This document shows, one piece after another, positions 31,721-40,622 of a stretch of DNA of 64,000 nt. The stretch is from Bacteroides ndongoniae. GTDB lineage: Bacteria > Bacteroidota > Bacteroidia > Bacteroidales > Bacteroidaceae. Position 1 is the first letter of the stretch; each line of letters begins with the position of its first letter. A model generated the notes under the pieces. It saw only the letters and a list, made by a program, of their open reading frames with translations, did no database searches and was not told the origin of the DNA. A program made the translations under genes and the position numbers. The DNA lies in the NCBI RefSeq assembly GCF_900108345.1, contig NZ_FNVV01000014.1, positions 558,001-622,000 on the forward strand, read 5' to 3'.

Positions 31721-32740
31721 ATGAAAAATAACCTGTTGTCCGAACGGCTCACCTACAACGGTGACAACGGAACGCATACCCATGTACACCTGATCTGCTA
31801 TTCGGCGGAGCACTGCGATGAGATTGTCTGTCAGGACTTCGACAAGATTGCTTCACTGACTGCTCCTGATGACAAACTATGGATAAGAGTGCACGGACTG
31901 AAAGACACGGAGTACATCAGAAACCTGTGTACTTACTTCAACATCAACTTCCTGATGATGCAGGATATTCTGAATGTGGACCATCCCAGCAAGATAGAGA
32001 AAAACGGTGACTTTAACTTTGTCGTGACACGTATCTTCCATGACGATACAGCCATCGCCATCCGGCTGATACAAGGCAACAACGTGGTGCTGACCTTCAC
32101 CGAAGGAGAAGCCCGGTTCTTCGACGATGCAGCCAAGGCCCTGGAAAACAATGTGCTGAAGATACGGACACGCTCGTCGGACTATCTGTTTTCGGTGCTC
32201 TTCAACGAGGTGGTGTCGAGCTACGTTTCGCAGGCCATTGAGATAGGCGACCAGCTGGACGATCTTGAAACAGAACTGCTAGCCGCCACTACCAGCTACA
32301 ACATACGCATGCAGCTGCAATTGCTCAGGAAACGCTATATGGAAATAAAGCGTACCGTCGTGCCGCTGAAAGACCAGTACTCGCGTATCGTGCATCCCGA
32401 CTCGGAACTGATCAACGAGACGAACCGGCCATTCTTCAACGACGTCAACGACCATCTGCTGAATGCCGTACAGCTGACTGAAGGATGCCGCGAAACCTTG
32501 TCATCGCTCATGGACCTGTATATATCGAACAGCGACATGCGCATGAACTACATCATGAAACGGCTTACCATCGTATCTACCATCTTCATCCCCCTTACCT
32601 TCCTGGTAGGCGTATGGGGAATGAACTTCAAATTCATGCCCGAGCTGGACTGGAAGTACGGTTACCTCATGGCATGGGGAATCATGCTGGCTGCCGGACT
32701 GGCTTCGTTCCTGATACTGAGGTCGCGGAAGTGGCAATAA
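31721..32740 (+). CDS. corA: CorA-type magnesium/cobalt transporter
   Basis: 339 residues from ATG 31721. A large soluble N-terminal domain with a long helix (LDDLETELLAATTSYNIRMQ) is followed by two membrane helices. The first ends in the filter motif GMN (VGVWGMNFKFMPELDW). The C-terminus ILRSRKWQ is basic, as usual. It forms a pentameric channel for Mg2+ uptake in the inner membrane. Confidence 0.92.
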   Translation: MKNNLLSERLTYNGDNGTHTHVHLICYSAEHCDEIVCQDFDKIASLTAPDDKLWIRVHGLKDTEYIRNLCTYFNINFLMMQDILNVDHPSKIEKNGDFNFVVTRIFHDDTAIAIRLIQGNNVVLTFTEGEARFFDDAAKALENNVLKIRTRSSDYLFSVLFNEVVSSYVSQAIEIGDQLDDLETELLAATTSYNIRMQLQLLRKRYMEIKRTVVPLKDQYSRIVHPDSELINETNRPFFNDVNDHLLNAVQLTEGCRETLSSLMDLYISNSDMRMNYIMKRLTIVSTIFIPLTFLVGVWGMNFKFMPELDWKYGYLMAWGIMLAAGLASFLILRSRKWQ

Positions 32741-32825
32741 GCAAATCTTTGTAAAAAGCATCGGAGATTGTGATTAAATACGTACCTTTAACGCCCGAAA
32801 AAAATTAGTAATTAAAAATTAATAA

Positions 32826-32946
32826 TTAAAAGTGAAGAATGGAGGGAGGATGAAGAATTTATGCAGTTCTTTGACTATTTACCATTAACCATTCATCATT
32901 AATCATTAATCATTATCCATTTACTATTAACCATTAAAATAAGCAA
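32826..32946 (+). repeat. GTGAAGAATGGAGG patch followed by CATTAATCATT iterations
   Basis: After the GAAGAATG-type patch, about eight units of ATTAATCATT / ATTAACCATT lead to the ATG of the thioredoxin-like gene. The same unit precedes the smalltalk gene (17500-17530). The -7 candidate TACCTTTA is at 32783-32790. Confidence 0.6.
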
Positions 32947-34044
32947 ATGATGAAAAAACTGACTTATGTATTGGCAGCGACTCTGCTGGCTGCCTGTAAC
33001 AGTGGAAACAACGGTTATACCATCACCGGAACTGTAGAAGGTGCCAACGACGGCGACATGGTGTACCTGCAGGGAGTGGAAGGCCGCCAACTGGTTAAAC
33101 TTGACTCGGCCGTCATCAAGAACGGAACATTTACCTTTACCGGAAAGCAGGATACAGCCGTTAACCGCTACCTGACGTACAAGAACAACGAGGACAACGG
33201 CATGGCTATGGACTTCTTCCTGGAGAACGGAAAAATCGCCATCCAGCTGACGAAGGACAGCGACGCCGCTACCGGTACGCCCAACAACGATGCTTATCAG
33301 GAAATCAGAACACAGCTAAATAGCCTGATGAAACAGATGGAGACACTGTACAGCGCACTTTCGGACACTACCCTGACCGACGAACAACGTGAGGCCAAAG
33401 GGAAGGAAATTGAAGGTCTGCAGGAAAAAATGATAGGTGTGGCCAAAGACGGTATCGCCAAGAATATCACCAATCCGGTAGGTATTCACCTGCTGAAGCA
33501 GAATTACTACTACATGGACGTCAACGAGCTGGATCCGCTGATGCCGCAGATTCCTGCCATGTACGACCAGGACGAAAGAATCGTTCAGATCAAGGCTAAC
33601 GTGAAGCAGATGAAAGCAACTGCCGTTGGACAGAAATTCACCGACTTCGAAATGCAGACTCCTGAAGGCGAAAAGGTGAAACTGTCGGACTATGTAGGCA
33701 AAGGTAAGGTAGTGCTTGTAGACTTCTGGGCAAGCTGGTGCGGACCATGCCGTCGCGAAATGCCGAACCTGGTAGACCTGTATGCCAAATACAAAAACAA
33801 GAACTTCGAGATTGTAGGTGTTTCGTTGGATCAGAGCGGAGAAGCCTGGAAGAACGCCATCAAACAGCTGAACATCAGCTGGCCGCAAATGTCGGACCTG
33901 AAATACTGGGATTGTGAAGGCGCCAAACTGTATGCCGTAAGCAGCATTCCTCACACAGTGCTCATCGACAAGGACGGTACGATTCTGGCCCGTGGCCTGG
34001 CAGGCGAAGCATTGCAAGAAAAACTGGCTGAGGTGATTAAATAA
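32947..34044 (+). CDS. TlpA/thioredoxin-like lipoprotein with N-terminal DUF4369
   Basis: 365 residues. The lipobox LLAAC (Cys about 18) anchors it to a membrane. Residues 20-110 match the DUF4369 pattern (TITGTVEGANDGDMVYLQG). Then comes a helical middle and a TlpA-type thioredoxin domain with the redox site WASWCGPCRREMPNL. It is expected to reduce or shuffle disulfides in the periplasm. ATG 32947 and 32950 are equally possible starts. Confidence 0.9.
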   Translation: MMKKLTYVLAATLLAACNSGNNGYTITGTVEGANDGDMVYLQGVEGRQLVKLDSAVIKNGTFTFTGKQDTAVNRYLTYKNNEDNGMAMDFFLENGKIAIQLTKDSDAATGTPNNDAYQEIRTQLNSLMKQMETLYSALSDTTLTDEQREAKGKEIEGLQEKMIGVAKDGIAKNITNPVGIHLLKQNYYYMDVNELDPLMPQIPAMYDQDERIVQIKANVKQMKATAVGQKFTDFEMQTPEGEKVKLSDYVGKGKVVLVDFWASWCGPCRREMPNLVDLYAKYKNKNFEIVGVSLDQSGEAWKNAIKQLNISWPQMSDLKYWDCEGAKLYAVSSIPHTVLIDKDGTILARGLAGEALQEKLAEVIK

Positions 34045-34141
34045 ATATATCTGATTTTAGAATTTTCCGGCAACGGGAAGGGATGTCAAAGAAGGAGGAA
34101 GCACCCGACTTCGAAAGGGCAAACCTTCCCGTTACTTTTTT

Positions 34142-34290
34142 GAGGGTGTGTCAAAACTAAAAGTAACTGACATCTTGTTGTTTTCAGGCACGAATTACAC
34201 GGAATTTCGCGGATGATTATTCTTCTATCTCTGCGTTTTTCCGCGTAATCCGTGCCTAAAAGAAAGCGGTTCCTTAATTTGACACACTTT
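34142..34290. repeat. Composite nested palindromic repeat, copy 2
   Basis: The outer arms GAGGGTGTGTCAAA (34142-34155) and TTTGACACACTTT (34278-34290) enclose the inner hairpin arms 34181-34202 and 34241-34261 (..GGCACGAATTACACGG and CCGCGTAATCCGTGCC..). About 120 bases match 18150-18280 almost base for base. It lies between the thioredoxin-like gene and the MATE gene and may act as a terminator. Confidence 0.75.
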
Positions 34291-34353
34291 CTACAAAAAA
34301 GAGCCCTCTCCCATTTCTTACCATTTGATAATTTCTGGTGGCAGGATTTGTTA

Positions 34354-34361
34354 TACCTTTG
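34354..34361 (+). promoter_or_regulatory. -7 box of the MATE-regulator unit
   Basis: TACCTTTG matches TAnnTTTG, 23 bases before ATG 34385. TTTC 18 bases upstream is the best -33 candidate. Confidence 0.5.
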
Positions 34362-34384
34362 CGCGCTCAAAAAGAAGATCAGAA

Positions 34385-35809
34385 ATGGAAAACAACAAGC
34401 AGACATTGAAAGACAGTATCGACTTTGGCAGCATGCACATTCCTACTCTGTTCAGGAAGCTGCTGATTCCTACCGTACTGGGTATGGTATTTTCGGCCAT
34501 CTTCATCATCACAGATGGTATTTTTGTAGGCAAAGGTATTGGCAGCGATGCGCTGGCAGCGGTCAACATCACAGCCCCGTTGTTCCTTATCAACACAGGA
34601 GTGGCGCTGATGTTCGGCATCGGAGCATCGGTGGTGGCATCTATCCACCTGTCGCACGGCAAACCGAAGGTGGCACGCATCAACGTGACACAGGCCATCA
34701 TCGTTTCGTCCCTGCTGCTTATTGCCTATGCCGTGGCCATCCTGTGCAACGTGGAGCAGGTGGCACGCCTGCTGGGCAGCAGCGAACGGTTGCTGCCGCT
34801 GGCTGTGGAATACATGCACTGGTTTGTACCGTTCCTGGTGTTCAGCGCCCTGCTCAGCTCGGGCATGTTTTTCGTCAGACTGGACGGCTCGCCCAACTAC
34901 GCCATGACATGCAACATCATCCCGGCACTGATCAACATCTTCCTCGACTGGCTGTTTATCTACGTCTTCCGGTGGGGCATGTTCGGAGCAGCACTGGCTA
35001 CCAGCCTGGGATATATTGTAGGAGCACTGATGATACTGGTCTACCTGATGCAACGGCAGCATGTGATCCGGCTGGAGCGCATCAAGCTGAGTCTGAAAAG
35101 CCTGCGGCTGACCGTGCGCAACGTGGGCTACATGATGCGGCTGGGACTTTCGACCTTCCTGTGTGAAGCGGCCATCGCTACCATGATGTTTGTGGGTAAC
35201 TATGTCTTTATCCGCTATCTGGGCGAAGACGGAGTGGCAGCCTTCAGCATAGCCTGTTATTTCTTCCCCATCATCTTCATGGTGTACAACGCCATTGCCC
35301 AGTCGGCCCAGCCGATACTGAGCTACAACTACGGAGCCTCGCAGGCCGACCGGGTACGGTCGGCCTTCCGCCTGGCACTGTGGACGGCAGTGACCTGCGG
35401 TGTGGTGGTATTCATCATCACGGAACTGTTTACCGAAGGAATTGTGGGGTTGTTCGTCGATCGGGGCTGTGCGGCATACGACATTGCCCTGCACGGACTT
35501 CCGCTCTTTGCAGCCGGCTTTGTGTGCTTCGGAATCAACATTGTATCGATCGGCTATTTCCAGAGTGTAGAGCGAGACCGTCCGGCCATGGCTGTCACCC
35601 TGCTGCGCGGCTTCATCCTGGTGTTGCTATGCTTCTGGCTGATGCCCATCATGATGGGGGTACCCGGCATCTGGCTGGCCGTACCTGCCGCCGAGACACT
35701 GACACTGATCTTCGTGCTGACTATTTACTGCCGGGGAAAGAGGAAAGAGAAACTTGAAAATTACCTCCTACGGAAACCGAAGATAAAAAGACATGGAAAA
35801 ATTCGTTGA
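34385..35809 (+). CDS. MATE family multidrug/sodium antiporter
   Basis: 474 residues from ATG 34385 (MENNKQTLKDSIDFGSMHIP); upstream in-frame codons precede the promoter box. Twelve membrane segments in two homologous halves; each half opens with the typical KLLIPTVLGMVFSAIFIITD and VGYMMRLGLSTFLCEAAIAT. It is expected to expel cationic compounds in exchange for Na+ or H+. The regulator gene overlaps its end by 17 bases. The substrate is unknown. Confidence 0.88.
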   Translation: MENNKQTLKDSIDFGSMHIPTLFRKLLIPTVLGMVFSAIFIITDGIFVGKGIGSDALAAVNITAPLFLINTGVALMFGIGASVVASIHLSHGKPKVARINVTQAIIVSSLLLIAYAVAILCNVEQVARLLGSSERLLPLAVEYMHWFVPFLVFSALLSSGMFFVRLDGSPNYAMTCNIIPALINIFLDWLFIYVFRWGMFGAALATSLGYIVGALMILVYLMQRQHVIRLERIKLSLKSLRLTVRNVGYMMRLGLSTFLCEAAIATMMFVGNYVFIRYLGEDGVAAFSIACYFFPIIFMVYNAIAQSAQPILSYNYGASQADRVRSAFRLALWTAVTCGVVVFIITELFTEGIVGLFVDRGCAAYDIALHGLPLFAAGFVCFGINIVSIGYFQSVERDRPAMAVTLLRGFILVLLCFWLMPIMMGVPGIWLAVPAAETLTLIFVLTIYCRGKRKEKLENYLLRKPKIKRHGKIR

Positions 35810-36395
35810 CATATTCAGCAAGAAATACAACCTGGACAGCAAGGATGCAGCTGCCCTGCTGGCCCTGATGGAACCTGTGACCTACCGCCGGGGCGAAGTA
35901 CTGGTGCACGAAGGAGAATTGAACACTTCTTTCTACCTGATAGGCCAAGGCATCTGGCGCGGCTATTACCTGCGCAATGGTGTAGACGTGAGTATCTGGT
36001 TTGCCACCACCGGCGAATCGCTCTTCTCGACCCGGGGATACATGGGCGGAAGACCATCCGGGACTTCGATCGAAGCCATGAGCGACAGCCTGCTATACCG
36101 CATCGGGCGGCAGGAACTGGAAGCCTTCTTCCACTCGTCGGCAGCAGCTGCCAACCTGGGCAGGCGGATGTTTGAACGGGAGTTTCTGATGTTTGAAGAG
36201 AGGCTGATCAACGAAGGAGCGACACAGGCCAAAGAACGGTATCTGTCGCTGCTGGAACGGATGCCCGAACTGCTGCAACACGTACCGCTGAAGCACATTG
36301 CTTCGTACCTGTACATCACTCCTCAGTCGCTGAGCCGTATCCGTGCCGAACTGGCACGAAAAGCCGGAAGCGAAATCAGTCGCCCACGCGAATGA
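35793..36395 (+). CDS. Crp/Fnr-type transcriptional regulator
   Basis: 200 residues. Residues 10-115 are a cyclic-nucleotide-binding-type beta roll (VTYRRGEVLVHEGELNTSFY, LIGQGIWRGYY). A long helix and a C-terminal helix-turn-helix follow (LKHIASYLYITPQSLSRIRA). Such Bacteroides regulators often lack the cAMP-binding Arg, and none is clear here. Overlap with the MATE gene suggests it controls that exporter. The end overlaps the convergent lipoprotein gene by 20 bases. Confidence 0.85.
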   Translation: MEKFVDIFSKKYNLDSKDAAALLALMEPVTYRRGEVLVHEGELNTSFYLIGQGIWRGYYLRNGVDVSIWFATTGESLFSTRGYMGGRPSGTSIEAMSDSLLYRIGRQELEAFFHSSAAAANLGRRMFEREFLMFEERLINEGATQAKERYLSLLERMPELLQHVPLKHIASYLYITPQSLSRIRAELARKAGSEISRPRE

Positions 36396-36759
36396 TCTGC
36401 TGCACTTCGACCACTCCGTCGTAATCGGCAGCAAAGCCTTCGGAGGAAGGCCCCATCATCTTCACCTTCAGTTCGGCTGAAACAGGAGTATAGGGTTGGG
36501 AACCGGCAGGCAAAGCTGCCTCGTAACGTTTCTTCAGTTCGCCCGAACGGTCGACTACCCAATAGGACAAGGTATCGCCTTCGGGGGTAAAGGAATAGGC
36601 TTCGTGGCCCATAATGAGTCGCCCCTTACAGGTCTGTACGGAATCGGAAACTGTCGTTTCCTCATGCACATCCGTTGCTTCCGACGTTCGGGAAGAGGGA
36701 CGGCAGGAGAACAAGCACAAGGTTGTCCCCATCAAGAAAAAGAATACCTGTTTTTTCAT
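36376..36759 (-). CDS. Small lipoprotein of unknown function
   Basis: 127 residues from ATG 36759 (MKKQVFFFLMGTTLCLFSCR). The lipobox is LCLFSC. The mature part holds one small beta domain (CKGRLIMGHEAYSFTPEGDT, then LSYWVVDRSGELKKRYE) that recalls the NlpE/META-type stress lipoproteins, and DYDGVVEVQQIIRVGD at the end. It is convergent with the Crp-type gene. No function is claimed. Confidence 0.65.
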   Translation of the reverse strand: MKKQVFFFLMGTTLCLFSCRPSSRTSEATDVHEETTVSDSVQTCKGRLIMGHEAYSFTPEGDTLSYWVVDRSGELKKRYEAALPAGSQPYTPVSAELKVKMMGPSSEGFAADYDGVVEVQQIIRVGD

Positions 36760-36840
36760 GCTTCTATTATTGATTAAGTAATAAATCTGTGTCGAAGATA
36801 GACATTTTTCTTTCATAAACGTATTTTCACCAGACAAAAG

Positions 36841-36871
36841 TTTGCCGGATTCATTTAAATTAGTACATTGT
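36841..36871 (+). promoter_or_regulatory. Putative promoter of the membrane protein gene
   Basis: TTTG (36841-36844), 19 bases, TACATTGT (36864-36871); the -7 half differs from consensus at two bases. It lies 41 bases before ATG 36912. Confidence 0.4.
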
Positions 36872-36911
36872 GCCGCCATAATACAAAATGTACAAATACA
36901 ACCTAATAATC

Positions 36912-37598
36912 ATGAAACGCACCGACCTCTACTTCATCGTGATTGTCGCGGCTCTGTTCGCGCCGTTCTTTGTATCCGACGGCCTGTATGCAGGCTATCA
37001 GTCGTTCAATGCCGCACACGGCATGGTGATGAGCTTCCTGAAATTTGCCATTCTTTCCACGCTGGGCGAGCTGCTGGGCCTGCGCATCAGTACAGGAAAA
37101 TACCTGCGCAAAGGCTTCGGCGTATGCCCCCGTGCCGTAGTATGGGGTGTGCTGGGTATGGGCATCAACCTGGCTTTTATCGTGTTCTCGACAGGTGTGC
37201 CTGCCGCAGCCGCTTACCTGGGAGTGGACAATCCGGCGGGCATCATGGCGGGGCCTCTCTGTATGGAAAAGATTGGGCTAGCATTTGCCATCTCCGTCTG
37301 CCTGAACAGCATCTTTGCCCCTGTATTCATGACCTTCCACAAGATAACGGACACACACATCCTGGCTACAGGCGGAACGCTGCGCGGTCTGTTCACCCCC
37401 ATTCCGATGGGTGAGATCATGCAAAACCTGAACTGGCGGGTACAGTGGGGATTCGTGTTCAAGAAGACCATTCCCCTGTTCTGGTTTCCTGCACACACCA
37501 TCACCTTCCTGCTGCCGGGCGAAATGCGGGTGCTGTTCGCTGCCTTGCTGGGAGTAGCGCTGGGGGTGATACTGGCCATCGCTGCACGTAAAAAATAA
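36912..37598 (+). CDS. Polytopic membrane protein of unknown function
   Basis: 228 residues from ATG 36912 with about five to six hydrophobic segments. The C-terminal part WRVQWGFVFKKTIPLFWFPA followed by HTITFLLPGEMRVLF faintly recalls the Mpv17/PMP22 ending (W, W-P, then F-x-P and R). That resemblance is too weak to assign a family. Divergent to the small lipoprotein at 36376-36759. Confidence 0.6.
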   Translation: MKRTDLYFIVIVAALFAPFFVSDGLYAGYQSFNAAHGMVMSFLKFAILSTLGELLGLRISTGKYLRKGFGVCPRAVVWGVLGMGINLAFIVFSTGVPAAAAYLGVDNPAGIMAGPLCMEKIGLAFAISVCLNSIFAPVFMTFHKITDTHILATGGTLRGLFTPIPMGEIMQNLNWRVQWGFVFKKTIPLFWFPAHTITFLLPGEMRVLFAALLGVALGVILAIAARKK

Positions 37599-37630
37599 AG
37601 CGTCTTTTGGGAAGGGACGGATGGCACGGA

Positions 37631-38410
37631 TTACTGCGGTTGCAGCTGTAGCGTATAGTTCAGTTCTGAATCGATAGGCTTCAGGTCGCGATCAAGCATT
37701 GTCAGTTTGTCGCCAAGGAAAAGGAAGTTCATCGTCTCTTCCTCCTTGTCGAAAGGAACGAACTGGAAGACGGTGGCATCCTTGTCTACCGCATTGCCGC
37801 GCAAGGTATACTGACGTCCGCAATACTCGAAGGTGCGGTCCTGTCCGTTCTCGGCTTCCAGATAAGTGAGCCGTGCCCTGAACACGCCACCGCCACTATG
37901 CTCGTAGTTGTAAAGGGTTATGTCGTACACAATGCCGGGACAGGAGGCAGCCGGCAGGGTGCCCCGATAGATGCGCGTCTGCAATTCTCCGGTACCCTCG
38001 GCTTTCTTCAGGGAATCGAGCAAAGCCTTGTCCTGAGGAGCGACAATGACTTCGGCTGTACGGTAGTAGTCGATGCGATACGATCCGGAGCGTCCCAGCG
38101 TCATGGAGTCGGGAGTCAGCTTCACGACGTCCAGCGTGTCCGAGAAGTCAATGGTTTGTCCGTTTCCGATGCTCTTTCCGTTGAGTATCAGGCGGTCGCC
38201 CGACAGGCTCCACGATTCATACTTCAGCGTAGCCATACCGATGGAAGATGCAGTGCCATCGGCATTCAGGGTCACTCCCTGCACAATCTGAGGATTGGCA
38301 GGCATGACTTCAATCCAGTTTCCGGTAAAATCTCTCTCGTTTTTCTGAGTGGCTGTGTGGCACGAAGCCAGTAAGCCGGCAGCCACCACCAGCATCATTG
38401 ATTTTCTCAT
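37631..38410 (-). CDS. Two-domain lipoprotein (lipocalin-like plus NlpE-like)
   Basis: 259 residues. The lipobox is GLLASC. Residues 28-115 fit a lipocalin-like domain (FTGNWIEVMPANPQIVQG, then ASSIGMATLKYESW). Residues 150-255 fit an NlpE-type domain (YRGTLPAASCPGIVYDITLY, then RTFEYCGRQYTLRG). NlpE proteins report envelope and copper stress in other bacteria. The next lipoprotein gene on the same strand is 33 bases upstream, so the two are probably one unit. Confidence 0.75.
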   Translation of the reverse strand: MRKSMMLVVAAGLLASCHTATQKNERDFTGNWIEVMPANPQIVQGVTLNADGTASSIGMATLKYESWSLSGDRLILNGKSIGNGQTIDFSDTLDVVKLTPDSMTLGRSGSYRIDYYRTAEVIVAPQDKALLDSLKKAEGTGELQTRIYRGTLPAASCPGIVYDITLYNYEHSGGGVFRARLTYLEAENGQDRTFEYCGRQYTLRGNAVDKDATVFQFVPFDKEEETMNFLFLGDKLTMLDRDLKPIDSELNYTLQLQPQ

Positions 38411-38442
38411 GGTTGATTTACGTTTTATAGATAACAGTATGC

Positions 38443-39099
38443 TTATTTCTTTTCGGTGAAAGCGATGGATTTGCCCTCTGCCGAGAAAGTCAGCGTCATA
38501 TCCTGTCCCTTACCGCGAATGTCGACAAACGGATTTTTGTATCCATAGCCCGAAGCGGTCACATATTGGCGAAGCAGGTAGTCGACACCGTCGTAACGGA
38601 TCTGAGCCAGCCCTGCCGTAGTGAAGAAAATGGCAGAAAGAGCTTCACCCTGTTTGCCTGCAAACTCGGCCTGACGTTTGTTTTCGCATCCGGTAGAGGC
38701 ATACAGCACTTTTCCTCTTCGTGACACCAGCCACTCGTCAGCGCACCGTTCGAACATGTATGTATCATCGTCTTCTATATTCCACACTGCGGTGCCGTCG
38801 GGGCGGACACGTTTTTCCAGTACGACCGTCTCTTCGGGCATGAACAGTTCGACCTTGGATGAGTCGGACGGAAATACCGCGAAGGCAGCCGTCGTAGCCT
38901 GCGGATCAATAGCAGACAGCATACGCATCCCGTCTTCGAAAATCCGGATTTTCTTGTCGAGTACCTTGGAGTATGTGTACCCCATGGCCGCATCGCTTCC
39001 GCCGATGGGAGCTGTTTCGGTATCAGTGTTTTTCGCCTGTTTGCTGCCACACGAAATCAGCAGGAGTGAAGCAGCCAGAAAGAAATAGTGTCTTTTCAT
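38443..39099 (-). CDS. Lipoprotein of unknown function
   Basis: 218 residues from ATG 39099 (MKRHYFFLAASLLLISCGSK), chosen for its standard lipoprotein signal with lipobox LLLISC; the longer in-frame start at 39183 would bury it. The mature part is beta-rich and MliC-like in places (VWNIEDDDTYMFERCADEWL, then GKVLYASTGCENKRQAEFAG). No family is certain. It lies upstream of the NlpE-like gene on the same strand. Confidence 0.6.
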   Translation of the reverse strand: MKRHYFFLAASLLLISCGSKQAKNTDTETAPIGGSDAAMGYTYSKVLDKKIRIFEDGMRMLSAIDPQATTAAFAVFPSDSSKVELFMPEETVVLEKRVRPDGTAVWNIEDDDTYMFERCADEWLVSRRGKVLYASTGCENKRQAEFAGKQGEALSAIFFTTAGLAQIRYDGVDYLLRQYVTASGYGYKNPFVDIRGKGQDMTLTFSAEGKSIAFTEKK

Positions 39100-39285
39100 A
39101 AAATAATGGTTGTTTGTTAGTTTATAAAATAATTGCATAACACAAGTATCAGCCAAAAGCAGACTTCCACTTGTCCGGTCCACACAAATGTAAGCAAAAA
39201 CCGGCAGGGCGGAAAGCCATCAAGCAGCGTCTGTTACGAAGTATAACAAATAATGTATGAAATGGTGCGCTGCGCATACGAAATA

Positions 39286-40149
39286 TCATTTATGGAAGAC
39301 CAGATAACTGGTATTCGGATAGACATGCTCCTGCGAAGTGCCCAGCCATAAGATTTCTTGGGGTGTACGGCAAAATGCATAGGCATCACCACCGGGCAGG
39401 TAAAGGGCGTCGAGCATACCATAATCGGCCAGGGCTTCCGAGAAATCGTAGAGCGACTCACGCTGACGGCTCAAGACGACGTAGACACGGGGATCGTCCT
39501 TCTTGCGGGCCACTGCTCTGCGCAGGGATTTTCCTTTCAGGCGGTTCGGCCAGATCTTTCCACCGATGACCAGCGGATATTGCCTGAAAAACGAACCCTG
39601 ACGCTCGGCACAGTAGTTCATCACCGTGTCCGAGGCCGAAACACCCAGAAACAGCTGCCCTTGCAGCAAGGCACCATAGCCTTCCTTCCGCTTGCCATTG
39701 CCGTAACGGCAACCATCCAATACAAAATCGCCCACAATGCCCAGATTGTCCTTGCGTACATCGGCAGCAGGCAGAGCCATCAGCAACGTTGTGTCCTGCA
39801 CAGAGGGCAAGCCGATACACAGCCGGACATCGGTCCCTTCCAGTACAAACAATTGCATCGGGACATCGTTCACCGTATCGGCCAGCAGGCTGACCCGGGC
39901 ATGTGTCGCACTGTCCGTCAAAGGCTGCTGTTTTTTGTCTAACTGGAGAATATTTTTTTCCCAGTTAGGAAAAACTTTTTCCCCAACTGGGCGATTATTT
40001 CTGTCGGGTAAACACCACCAGCATACGATACAGGCAACGGCTACCAACAACAGTACGACGATTCCCCAAAGCCACCTGTTCCGCACGGGTCTTTTGCCAC
40101 CGGCCGGCGAGCCCAATACCTGTATTTCGTCTTCTTCATGTTTCGTCAT
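39286..40149 (-). CDS. Single-pass membrane protein with NAGPA/phosphodiester-glycosidase-like exported domain
   Basis: 287 residues: a 25-residue cytoplasmic start, one membrane helix at about 27-46 (WGIVVLLLVAVACIVCWWCL), then an exported domain. Segments FVLEGTDVRLCIGLPS, LQGQLFLGVSASDTVM and DYGMLDALYLPGGDAYAF follow the order of the phosphodiester glycosidase (NAGPA) fold, though the Gly-Gly end is altered. It overlaps the LytTR gene by four bases. A stand-alone LytTR protein encoded with a membrane partner is the layout of LytTR regulatory systems, where the partner holds the regulator inactive; that role is inferred. Confidence 0.6.
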   Translation of the reverse strand: MTKHEEDEIQVLGSPAGGKRPVRNRWLWGIVVLLLVAVACIVCWWCLPDRNNRPVGEKVFPNWEKNILQLDKKQQPLTDSATHARVSLLADTVNDVPMQLFVLEGTDVRLCIGLPSVQDTTLLMALPAADVRKDNLGIVGDFVLDGCRYGNGKRKEGYGALLQGQLFLGVSASDTVMNYCAERQGSFFRQYPLVIGGKIWPNRLKGKSLRRAVARKKDDPRVYVVLSRQRESLYDFSEALADYGMLDALYLPGGDAYAFCRTPQEILWLGTSQEHVYPNTSYLVFHK

Positions 40150-40514
40150 AATCCTGCCTCCTTTTCCAACAGTTCCTTCAGCTGCCGCAACGCTTCCCGC
40201 GAAGCCGACAATCTGAAAGTACCGTCCAGATCCATATCCGCCAGGACAAGCTCCTGCCTGGTCAGATTGATTTTATAAATGTAATTGCGATTGATGATCA
40301 GACTCTTTCCGATGCGGATGAAACAGGCCGCCGCTTCACCCAGCTGCGTCTCTACCAGCTTCTGCATACGCAGCAGGTTGAAGGCAAAGACGTGCTCCGT
40401 GCGGTTGTGGAGTACAACCGTCACATAATTGCCGTCCGAGGAGATGTAAGCTATCCGCTCCGGCTTCATTCTGACCAGTTCGTTCGAGTTTGATACGACT
40501 AAGACCCTTTCCAT
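40146..40514 (-). CDS. Stand-alone LytTR DNA-binding regulator
   Basis: 122 residues, essentially one LytTR domain: IAYISSDGNYVTVVLHN, then LQMQKLVE-like helix (LLRMQKLVETQLG) and FIRIGKSLIINRNYIYKI, all hallmark strands of the fold. No receiver domain. It overlaps the membrane protein gene by four bases. A perfect 9-bp inverted repeat with a Bacteroides -7 box lies just upstream, suggesting self-regulation. Confidence 0.88.
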   Translation of the reverse strand: MERVLVVSNSNELVRMKPERIAYISSDGNYVTVVLHNRTEHVFAFNLLRMQKLVETQLGEAAACFIRIGKSLIINRNYIYKINLTRQELVLADMDLDGTFRLSASREALRQLKELLEKEAGL

Positions 40515-40535
40515 GCGGCCTGCAATAAAAAATAA

Positions 40536-40587
40536 TTGTGGGCAAAATTATGCCTTTTCCTCAGATCAGCATTCATTCTGCCCACAA
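40536..40587 (-). promoter_or_regulatory. Promoter region of the LytTR unit with 9-bp inverted repeat
   Basis: TTGTGGGCA (40536-40544) and TGCCCACAA (40579-40587) are exact reverse complements 34 bases apart. The minus-strand -7 box TAATTTTG (40543-40550) touches the promoter-proximal arm. A regulator bound there would block or guide RNA polymerase. Confidence 0.55.
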
Positions 40588-40622
40588 AAGTTTTTAAATA
40601 AACCCGATATTTGCTAATTGCC

